Source: Desulfurellales bacterium (lineage in GTDB: Bacteria > Campylobacterota_A > Desulfurellia > Desulfurellales > Hippeaceae). From it: a DNA stretch of 11,671 bases. Shown one piece after another: positions 1 to 5,745 of the stretch. The notes under the pieces were generated by a model. That model was not told where the DNA came from. It was given only the letters and a program-made list of their open reading frames with translations, and ran no database searches. The number at the start of each line of letters is the position of its first letter. Position 1 is the first letter of the stretch. The stretch covers positions 1-11,671 of the forward strand of contig JAMOPP010000091.1 of assembly GCA_027064405.1 (NCBI GenBank), in the 5' to 3' direction. The translations under genes were made by a program, and so were the position numbers.

Positions 1-153
1 TAAATAATCCGTCAATCTCAAAGCTTCAGCTTCATCAACTTCAAGCTCAACACAATCAACTTCTCTAAAACTCTCACCACAAGGCTTGAAGCATCTATAT
101 TTCGGATTAATGCTTATGTTTCTTGCTCTCTTTCTCCTACCTCTTCCGCCCAT
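1..153 (-). CDS. DUF134 (UPF0251) family protein, partial (N-terminus only)
   Basis: Reading the minus strand from ATG at 153-151 gives 51 uninterrupted codons that run off the left edge, so only the N-terminus is visible. It begins with a very basic stretch (MGGRGRRKRARNIS), then YRCFKPCGE, then an acidic segment ending DEAEALRLTDYL. The basic start, the F-x-P-x-G element and the closing 'DE-EALRL-D' block match the opening of DUF134/UPF0251 proteins. These are small putative DNA-binding proteins, predicted to carry a helix-turn-helix further on and common in anaerobes. Their true function is not established. Cysteines 21, 25 and 34 are visible. An in-frame ATG five codons upstream (168-166) exists, but the family normally begins just before the basic stretch, so 153 is preferred. 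No good Shine-Dalgarno is seen before either ATG. The family call rests on motif memory and only part of the protein. Confidence 0.7.
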   Translation of the reverse strand, partial: MGGRGRRKRARNISINPKYRCFKPCGESFREVDCVELEVDEAEALRLTDYL

Positions 154-160
154 AACAATT

Positions 161-176
161 ATGAACATATGCTCAT
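161..176. promoter_or_regulatory. 16-bp near-palindrome, possible operator of the DUF134 gene
   Basis: The sequence ATGAACATATGCTCAT is symmetric about the 168/169 boundary: seven of eight base pairs match and the single mismatch is 165 against 172. It ends seven bases upstream of the DUF134 start at 153. A dimeric regulator bound here could block transcription or translation start of that gene. The position suggests an operator, possibly autoregulatory because DUF134 proteins are predicted to bind DNA, but that role is inference. Short palindromes also arise by chance in AT-rich DNA. Confidence 0.3.
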
Positions 177-206
177 TTATCAAATTGTCAACCCTTAATT
201 GCACAT

Positions 207-237
207 ATTATATATAGTATTGCAGATTTCCTATAAT
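207..237. promoter_or_regulatory. Possible overlapping divergent promoters (two outward-facing -10 boxes)
   Basis: A perfect TATAAT lies on the minus strand at 212-207, pointing to the DUF134 gene. Another lies on the plus strand at 232-237, pointing to tsaE. They are 19 bp apart and face outward, so the -35 position of each promoter would fall on the -10 box of the other. Neither has a recognisable TTGACA at the right spacing. The minus start point would be near 200, giving a leader of about 47 nt. The plus start point would be near 244, giving a leader of about 235 nt for tsaE. TATAAT is easy to find in AT-rich DNA, so confidence is low. Confidence 0.25.
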
Positions 238-239
238 AA

Positions 240-413
240 ATTAGATTTTTAAAATCAAAATCCATTTTAATTTTAACGCCCTTTGAAAAATTTGACTATA
301 TATTTGATAAATTAAAAAAAGAGTTCTGCAATGATTCCGTCCAATTCGAGATATTAGTAAATAAAAAAATATACGAAGAAATTTCAAAAACTTTTCCACT
401 ATTTCATAAATAA
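240..413 (+). pseudogene. Start-less open frame, possible gene remnant
   Basis: Following a TAA at 237-239, this frame stays open for 57 codons and stops at 411-413. It contains no ATG, GTG or TTG, so it is not an ordinary gene; ATT at 240 is the only start-like codon at its beginning. The predicted peptide is nevertheless protein-like: charged and amphipathic, with stretches such as FEKFDYIFDKLKKEF and KKIYEEISKTFPLF, unlike the opposite-strand reading. It could be the decayed end of a former gene, or simply chance in AT-rich DNA. I do not recognise a family. The plus-strand TATAAT at 232-237 lies just before it. Confidence 0.15.
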
Positions 414-478
414 ACATAAAAAGTGTGTAAAACAATTGGTTGTTGAAATTTATTTAATATTATTGTATAAGGTAATTA

Positions 479-907
479 ATGGTAAAGGAATTTATTTATA
501 AATCACATAACGCAAATTACACAAAGCAGATTGCAAAGTTTTTTGCAAAAAATTTTATCAGCAAATACGGGAAGAACATTATTTTTTTAAAAGGCGACTT
601 AGGCTCCGGCAAAACAACTTTTGTAAGATACTGCTTAAACTACCTTGGCATTGATGATGAAAATTTTGAAGGCAGTCCAACATTCACAATAGTTAACGAA
701 TATGATAACGACATAATACATATGGATTTATACAGATTAAAAAATCAATCCGAAATAGAATATTCCGGCATTTTAGACTATTTCAATAAAGATAATGGTA
801 TTTTTTTCATTGAGTGGCCTGAACTTTTAAATATGAAACCGTCTTTTGAGTTAACATTTACAATACTCAATGACACATCAAGGAAGATAAATGTTTGTAG
901 ATGCTGA
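479..907 (+). CDS. tsaE: tRNA t6A biosynthesis ATPase TsaE
   Basis: TsaE is the P-loop ATPase that works with the TsaB-TsaD complex to make N6-threonylcarbamoyladenosine at position 37 of ANN-decoding tRNAs, in the cytoplasm. The 142-residue product has the family's usual compact length. It shows the Walker A loop GDLGSGKTT (residues 39-47, Lys45), the switch-like SPTFTIVNEY (66-75), the HMDLYRL block with Asp83, and the IEWPELL segment (111-117) containing the family's Glu-Trp pair. The ATG at 479 has AAGG six bases upstream. It is the first gene of the plus-strand operon, and its 3' end overlaps aroE by 17 nt, which suggests translational coupling. TsaB and TsaD genes are not in the window. 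Identification is secure from the motif set. Confidence 0.95.
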   Translation: MVKEFIYKSHNANYTKQIAKFFAKNFISKYGKNIIFLKGDLGSGKTTFVRYCLNYLGIDDENFEGSPTFTIVNEYDNDIIHMDLYRLKNQSEIEYSGILDYFNKDNGIFFIEWPELLNMKPSFELTFTILNDTSRKINVCRC

Positions 908-1709
908 CACGGAATTGTATGGAATCTTTGGAAACCCTATAAAACATTCACTTTCGCCTCTTCTTCACAATAAAATGTTTGAACAATACTCTATTAATGC
1001 CGTTTATACCGCTTTTCAAGTTAGTGATTTGGAAAATGCAGTAAGGGGAATAAAAGCATTGGGAATAAAGGGCATTAATGTGACTATCCCGCATAAAAAA
1101 GATGTTATAAAATTTTTAGATTACATTGACGATGATGCAAAGAACTTAAATGCCGTAAATACAATAAAAAATATAGACTCTAAATTATACGGATACAATA
1201 CAGATTATCTCGGATTTATGGATACCTTTAAAGAAAATATACCGGACTATTTTAATAAAACAATTACCGTTCTCGGTGCCGGAGGAGCAACAAGAGGAGT
1301 AATCTATGCTCTCCACAAGTTAGGTATTGAAAGAATTAACATTATTAATAGAAGCATAGAAAATGCATATAATTTAAAATATGATTTTAAAAATATGATA
1401 GATATAGATGCTTTTGATATAAAAAGCAGTAAAAAAATTCTTAACAAAAGTGAAATCGTTATAAACTGCACATCCGTAGGATTAAATGATAATGAGTCTC
1501 CGGTTAATGTTAATCATATTGACAATGCCGTTGTTATGGATATTATATACAAAGACACTAAGTTTATTGAGTTATCTAAACTAAAGGGATTAAAAACCGT
1601 TAATGGGATGAGTATGTTTATCAATCAGGCTTTTTATTCGTTTAAAATATGGAAAAACATAGAATTCGATAAAAATTTAGCTTTTGAAATATTAAAAAAA
1701 GGACAATAG
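891..1709 (+). CDS. aroE: Shikimate dehydrogenase (NADP+) AroE
   Basis: AroE reduces 3-dehydroshikimate to shikimate with NADPH, the fourth step of the shikimate pathway towards aromatic amino acids. The 272-residue product is full length for the family. Shikimate-binding elements are visible: GNPIKHSLSP with Ser20 and Ser22, NVTIPHK with catalytic Lys69, NAVNT with Asn90, and GYNTDYLGF with catalytic Asp105. The dinucleotide-binding loop GAGGATRG (129-136) and the cofactor-selecting NRS (153-155) follow, then NCTSVG (192-197) and the C-terminal NGMSMFINQA (238-247). Both members of the catalytic Lys/Asp pair are intact, so it should be active. The start at 891 lies inside tsaE (17-nt overlap), and the sequence before the first conserved motif is the normal length. 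Only 2 nt separate its stop from pilB. Confidence 0.96.
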   Translation: MFVDADTELYGIFGNPIKHSLSPLLHNKMFEQYSINAVYTAFQVSDLENAVRGIKALGIKGINVTIPHKKDVIKFLDYIDDDAKNLNAVNTIKNIDSKLYGYNTDYLGFMDTFKENIPDYFNKTITVLGAGGATRGVIYALHKLGIERINIINRSIENAYNLKYDFKNMIDIDAFDIKSSKKILNKSEIVINCTSVGLNDNESPVNVNHIDNAVVMDIIYKDTKFIELSKLKGLKTVNGMSMFINQAFYSFKIWKNIEFDKNLAFEILKKGQ

Positions 1710-1711
1710 AT

Positions 1712-3412
1712 ATGAACTCACCTCTTTTAGGACAACTGCTTATATGGAATAAAATAATAACACAAGAACAGTTAGACGAAGTTTTATTGGAACAGAAAAA
1801 GAGCGGCAAAAAACTTGGAACCATACTAACAGAAAAAAATTATATAACGGAAGAAAAATTAAATAAATTTTTAAGTGAACAATACGGCGTAGATACAATA
1901 GACTTAAATTCAATATCCATACCGCAGGATGTTATAGACAAAGTGCCTGCGCATATAGCAAAAAAATACACTTTAATTCCTATAGGTATAGACGACCGTA
2001 AAATTAAAGTTGCGATATCCGATCCTACCAATATTTTTGCCCTTGATGATATAAGATTTTTAACGGGAATGAATGCTGTAGCTCTACTGGCAAATGAGGG
2101 TTCTATTTTAAAAGCAATAGAAAAATATTACGGCTCAACAAAAGAAATAAATACTCTGATAGACTCCCTGTCTGAAACAGCAGAAAGCGTAGATATGATG
2201 CAGGAACAGGATGTAGAATCAAGTGTAGAAGATTTGGAAAGTGAATCAAACGAAGAACCTGTAATAAAACTCGCAAATGCAATTTTGGCAAAATCGGTCA
2301 AAGATGGAGCAAGCGATATACACATAGAACCTTACGAAAATGATTTAAGAGTCAGGTATAGATTGGATGGTAAACTTAAAACATTTATGAACTTATCAAA
2401 ATCCGTAGCACCGGTTCTAACTTCAAGATTTAAAATAATGTCAAAACTAAACATAGCAGAGAAAAGGCTACCTCAAGACGGAAGAATAAGAATAAAAACC
2501 GGAGGAAAAGATATAGATTTAAGGGTTTCCACCCTACCTACCGTGTATGGCGAAAAAGTTGTTATGAGAATATTGGATAGAAGTAGCATTCGTGTGAATC
2601 TGCAAGATTTGGGCTTTGAGAAACAAGATCTTGAAAAATACATCAAAGCAATTGAGTCTCCGTTTGGAATGATACTCGTAACAGGTCCTACAGGAAGTGG
2701 GAAGACGACAACTCTATACGCATCCTTAAATAAAATAAATAAAGAAGATACAAATATAATGACTGCTGAAGATCCGGTTGAATATAATATTGAAGGTATT
2801 AATCAGGTATTGGTCAAGGAAAGCATAGGGTTAACCTTTGCAAACGCCCTTCGGTCATTTTTAAGGCAGGATCCTGATGTTATTATGGTTGGTGAGATAA
2901 GAGATACGGAAACTGCAGAAATAGCAATAAGAAGTGCACTGACAGGACATCTGGTTTTCTCTACTATTCACACAAACGATGCACCTTCAACAATTATGAG
3001 ACTTGTTGATATGGATATTGAAAGGTATTTAATATCATCTTCATTGGTTTTGGTGCTGGCACAAAGACTTGCGAGAAAAATATGTCCACGCTGCAAACAA
3101 GAAATTAATATACCTCCGAATGCTTTGATTGAATTGGGTTTTAGTGAAGAAGACGCAAAAAATATGAAAGTATATAAAGGTAAGGGGTGTGAATACTGCA
3201 ATAATACGGGATATAAAGGCAGAGTCGCACTGTATGAGGTAATGCCCATAAGCGATAGAATAAAAGAGATGATACTTAACGAAGCGTCGGTTGCAGAGAT
3301 TAGGGAAGAGGCAATTAAAGAAGGTATGTCAACCTTGAGAATGAGCGGACTAAAAAAAATAAAAGAAGGTGTAACAACTATAGAAGAGGTTGCAAATGTA
3401 ACCTTTTCTTAA
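1712..3412 (+). CDS. pilB: Type IV pilus assembly (extension) ATPase PilB, GspE family
   Basis: PilB is the cytoplasmic hexameric ATPase that drives pilin polymerisation through the PilC platform. The 566 residues match the family length. Residues 5-57 form an MshEN-type tandem of two 24-residue repeats with a five-residue spacer. A longer N-terminal T2SSE_N region follows, then an acidic Ser/Glu-rich linker at about 150-185. The ATPase core has Walker A GPTGSGKT (325-332, Lys331), the Asp box EDPVEY, Walker B RQDPDVIMVGE (385-395, Glu395) and the His box around TGHLVFSTIHT (411-421). Four cysteines (458, 461, 493, 496) in two CxxC pairs form the zinc site that marks PilB/GspE and is absent from PilT. 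AAGGA lies eight bases before the ATG, within the end of aroE. The next gene is pilT after 20 nt. A GspE of a type II secretion system is the alternative; the pilT-pilC context favours pili. Confidence 0.93.
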   Translation: MNSPLLGQLLIWNKIITQEQLDEVLLEQKKSGKKLGTILTEKNYITEEKLNKFLSEQYGVDTIDLNSISIPQDVIDKVPAHIAKKYTLIPIGIDDRKIKVAISDPTNIFALDDIRFLTGMNAVALLANEGSILKAIEKYYGSTKEINTLIDSLSETAESVDMMQEQDVESSVEDLESESNEEPVIKLANAILAKSVKDGASDIHIEPYENDLRVRYRLDGKLKTFMNLSKSVAPVLTSRFKIMSKLNIAEKRLPQDGRIRIKTGGKDIDLRVSTLPTVYGEKVVMRILDRSSIRVNLQDLGFEKQDLEKYIKAIESPFGMILVTGPTGSGKTTTLYASLNKINKEDTNIMTAEDPVEYNIEGINQVLVKESIGLTFANALRSFLRQDPDVIMVGEIRDTETAEIAIRSALTGHLVFSTIHTNDAPSTIMRLVDMDIERYLISSSLVLVLAQRLARKICPRCKQEINIPPNALIELGFSEEDAKNMKVYKGKGCEYCNNTGYKGRVALYEVMPISDRIKEMILNEASVAEIREEAIKEGMSTLRMSGLKKIKEGVTTIEEVANVTFS

Positions 3413-3432
3413 AAACTTTATAAGGAGTTTTT
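3411..3432 (+). promoter_or_regulatory. Inverted repeat enclosing the pilT ribosome binding site
   Basis: AAAAACT (3411-3417) pairs perfectly with AGTTTTT (3426-3432), leaving an eight-base loop TTATAAGG. The pilT Shine-Dalgarno AAGGAG (3422-3427) is split between loop and 3' arm, and the pilT ATG follows directly at 3433. The stem has only one G-C pair and should be marginal. It could modulate pilT translation or melt easily with temperature or ribosome passage. The 5' arm begins inside the pilB stop codon, so ribosomes finishing pilB would open it. The final U run also makes it resemble a very weak terminator. Function is inferred from position only. Confidence 0.3.
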
Positions 3433-4524
3433 ATGTCAAAAACAGCAAAGGATTTGGTTGAGCTTTTAGAAATTTTAGTGGCAAAAGAGGGTTCGGATTT
3501 ACACATTACGGTAGGGGCAAAACCAAAAATAAGACTAAGGGGTGATCTTGTTGATATAGAAGAGTATGACCCTTTGGATTCATCTACCGCTCAAAATTTA
3601 TGCTACGGAATAATGACAGAACTTCAGAAAAAACATTTGGAAGAAAATTTTGATGTTGACTTCTCTTTTGGTGTTGCAAAACTATCAAGATTTAGAGCAA
3701 ATGTTTATATACAAAGGGGAACGGTAGCAGGAGCGTTCAGGATTATACCCTACATAATACCTCCGTTCGATAAACTTGGAATACCGCCTGTTGTTCAGCG
3801 ATTTTCTACACTGCCAAAAGGATTGGTCTTAGTTACAGGTCCAACGGGAAGCGGTAAGTCAACAACACTTGCTTCTCTCATAAATAAGATTAATCAAGAA
3901 CGAAAAACGCATATTATAACAATTGAAGACCCTATAGAATTTACATACTCGCATAAACAGGCTCTAATAGATCAAAGGGAGGTAGGAACCGATGTTCCGA
4001 GTTTTGCATCTGCACTTAAACACATATTAAGGCAAGATCCTGACATAATACTCGTTGGAGAAATGAGGGATTTAGAGACTATACAAGCTGCGATTACAAC
4101 GGCAGAAACAGGACACCTTGTTTTTGCGACACTACACACAAATTCGGCACCTGAAACCATAAGCAGAATAGTGGATGTCTTTCCACCGTCTCAACAAGCT
4201 CAAGTTAGAACTCAGCTTTCCGTTAGTTTGCAAGGAGTCGTCACCCAAACTCTTTTAAAAAGGAAGGACGGAGAAGGCAGGGTTATGGCTATGGAAATTA
4301 TGATACCCAACGCAGCAATTAGAAACTTAATTAGAGAAGATAAAATACCTCAACTCTATTCAACTATGCAAATGGGTCAAACAGAAACAGGAATGAAAAC
4401 TATGAATCAATCTCTTTTGGAGCTTTATAAAAAAGGACTGATAACATACGAGGCAGCAATCGAGTCTTCATTAGATAAAAAAACTATGCAGAGAGAATTG
4501 GATAAAATAAAGTATTCAAAATAA
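3433..4524 (+). CDS. pilT: Type IV pilus retraction ATPase PilT
   Basis: PilT is the cytoplasmic hexameric ATPase that depolymerises the pilus and powers twitching, DNA uptake and surface sensing. The 363 residues are within the normal range. Visible motifs are Walker A GPTGSGKS (136-143, Lys142), the Asp box IEDPIEF, Walker B RQDPDIILVGE (200-210, Glu210), the His box TGHLVFATLHTNSA, and the C-terminal AAIRNLIRE (294-302). That last motif is a PilT hallmark needed for retraction. The zinc CxxC pairs of PilB are absent, as expected. A good AAGGAG lies five bases before the ATG. pilC follows after 15 nt. PilU is a possible alternative paralogue, but the AIRNLIRE motif and the presence of a single copy here favour PilT. 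Confidence 0.94.
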   Translation: MSKTAKDLVELLEILVAKEGSDLHITVGAKPKIRLRGDLVDIEEYDPLDSSTAQNLCYGIMTELQKKHLEENFDVDFSFGVAKLSRFRANVYIQRGTVAGAFRIIPYIIPPFDKLGIPPVVQRFSTLPKGLVLVTGPTGSGKSTTLASLINKINQERKTHIITIEDPIEFTYSHKQALIDQREVGTDVPSFASALKHILRQDPDIILVGEMRDLETIQAAITTAETGHLVFATLHTNSAPETISRIVDVFPPSQQAQVRTQLSVSLQGVVTQTLLKRKDGEGRVMAMEIMIPNAAIRNLIREDKIPQLYSTMQMGQTETGMKTMNQSLLELYKKGLITYEAAIESSLDKKTMQRELDKIKYSK

Positions 4525-4539
4525 AAAGAGGATTTTAAT

Positions 4540-5745
4540 ATGCCGTATTTTAAATGGAAGGGTAAAGATTTAAAGGGAAGAACAAGAAAAGGTGAAATTA
4601 TTGCAAATAACAAAAATGAGGCAATTGCAAAGTTAAAAAATAAAAGAATAAACATAATATCTGTAAAAAATGCCCCGAAAGATATAGAGATTCCTTTCCT
4701 TAAGACAAAGGTCACCGAAAAAGACATTCTTGTTATTACAAGACAATTATCAATAATGCTTGCCTCCGGGCTACCTTTGGATGAATCCCTAAACATAATA
4801 TCAGAAGAAACGAAAAATAAAAGAGCAGGTGAAATCTTATACTCAATAAAATCAGATGTAGAATCCGGAAGTTCTCTTGCAGCAGCATTTAGAAAACATA
4901 AAGATGTTTTTTCAGACCTATATGCCAATATGGTAGATTCAGGAGAAAAAACAGGTAATTTGGACGGCGTTTTAAAGAGATTGGCTGAAACTATGGAAAA
5001 AAGCATTGCTCTAAAAAGAAAAATAAAAGGGGCACTAATTTACCCTACGATAGTTTCAATAGTTGCAACAGGCGTTATCGTATTAATTATGGTTTTTGTT
5101 ATACCTACATTCTCAGAGATGTATTCATCAAGCGGTATGCATCTTCCACTTCCCACTCAGATAGTTATAAGCACAAGTCTGTTTTTAAAATCAAATATTC
5201 TGTATATATTAGGAGCTATAATAGCCATATACATTATAGTTAAGTTGTTGTACAAAAAGAACTATAACTTCCATAAAATGATGGATAAACTTATGCTAAA
5301 TATACCTATTTTCGGTATTATTGCAAGAAAGGGCTCAATAGCCAATTTTACAACCATACTTGCTTCCTTAAGTTCAAGCGGGGTTGATATAATAGAAGCA
5401 TTAACAATAGGTGCAAAAACGGCAGGGAATATCATAATAGAAGAGACGCTTACCGAAGTAAGAGATATGGTTAAAAGGGGTGAAAATTTATCAAGTTCGC
5501 TATCCGTAAGTGGGGAATTTCCGGATATGGTTATACAAATGGCATCTGTCGGAGAGGAAACGGGAACATTGGATAGTATGCTTGAAAAAATTTCCAAGTA
5601 CTACGAGGATGAAATAGACAATACGGTTAAAAATTTAACAACAATGATAGAGCCCGTTATAATAGTTGTTCTCGGTGGCATTATAGGATTTCTTGTTATT
5701 GCAATGTATCTTCCGATATTCCATATGGGCGACACAATTAAATAA
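4540..5745 (+). CDS. pilC: Type IV pilus inner-membrane platform protein PilC (GspF family)
   Basis: PilC is the polytopic inner-membrane platform that couples the PilB/PilT motors to the growing or shrinking pilus. The 401 residues match the family. A short cytoplasmic N-terminus with YFKWKGKDLKGRTRKGEI is followed by two T2SSF repeats at roughly 70-190 and 270-395; each carries an ILASLSSSGVDIIEAL-like or IMLASGLPLDESLNII helix pair. Three hydrophobic segments are seen: ALIYPTIVSIVATGVIVLIM, ILYILGAIIAIYIIVKLLY and, near the end, PVIIVVLGGIIGFLVIAMYL. AGAGGA lies seven bases before the ATG. It is the last gene of the plus operon, and its final eight bases overlap the end of the convergent mrdA gene. 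GspF of a type II secretion system is the alternative, less likely beside pilT. Confidence 0.94.
   Translation: MPYFKWKGKDLKGRTRKGEIIANNKNEAIAKLKNKRINIISVKNAPKDIEIPFLKTKVTEKDILVITRQLSIMLASGLPLDESLNIISEETKNKRAGEILYSIKSDVESGSSLAAAFRKHKDVFSDLYANMVDSGEKTGNLDGVLKRLAETMEKSIALKRKIKGALIYPTIVSIVATGVIVLIMVFVIPTFSEMYSSSGMHLPLPTQIVISTSLFLKSNILYILGAIIAIYIIVKLLYKKNYNFHKMMDKLMLNIPIFGIIARKGSIANFTTILASLSSSGVDIIEALTIGAKTAGNIIIEETLTEVRDMVKRGENLSSSLSVSGEFPDMVIQMASVGEETGTLDSMLEKISKYYEDEIDNTVKNLTTMIEPVIIVVLGGIIGFLVIAMYLPIFHMGDTIK
5738..5745. other. Tail-to-tail overlap of the pilC and mrdA coding ends
   Basis: pilC ends with TAA at 5743-5745 on the plus strand and mrdA ends with TAA at 5740-5738 on the minus strand, so the last bases of each gene are shared. 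There is no intergenic space for a terminator. The only hairpin nearby on the plus strand is the short AACTG-TTG-CAGTT (5751-5763) followed by three T, inside mrdA; it is too weak to call. Transcripts of both operons probably run into each other as antisense. Confidence 0.85.

Larger units (their letters stand above)
154..478. other. Divergent intergenic region between the DUF134 gene and tsaE
   Basis: This 325-nt, strongly AT-rich gap separates two divergently transcribed genes and must carry the promoters of both. It holds a 16-bp near-palindrome (161-176), two outward-facing perfect TATAAT hexamers (207-212 minus, 232-237 plus) and a plus-strand open frame without a usual start (240-413). 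An AAGG Shine-Dalgarno (469-472) lies six bases before the tsaE ATG. The opposite-strand open frame at 241-435 translates to a low-complexity, Ile/Phe/Leu-rich peptide and looks like a by-product of composition. I see no tRNA, riboswitch or intrinsic terminator here. Confidence 0.6.

Noticed and set aside
164..191. TTGACA (186-191, minus) with TATGTT as the promoter of the DUF134 gene.
   Set aside because: The -10 match is only four of six, and the start point would leave a leader of about four bases. The perfect TATAAT further upstream is at least as plausible.
200..224. TGCA...TGCA as an operator-like inverted repeat.
   Set aside because: Only the four terminal bases on each side pair; the interior is asymmetric.
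241..435. A 64-codon minus-strand open frame in the divergent gap.
   Set aside because: The peptide is low-complexity and rich in Phe, Ile and Leu with no family resemblance, and it has no convincing ribosome binding site. It looks like a consequence of AT-rich composition.
443..471. TTGAAA with a 17-bp spacer and TATAAG as the tsaE promoter.
   Set aside because: The -10 candidate overlaps the AAGG ribosome site, and transcription would begin almost at the ATG, making the ribosome site useless.
4425..5006. A 193-codon open frame on the minus strand, opposite pilC.
   Set aside because: It lies entirely opposite pilT/pilC coding sequence, its product has no recognisable motif and is rich in Ser, Phe, Ile and Leu as expected of antisense readings, and pilC is clearly real.
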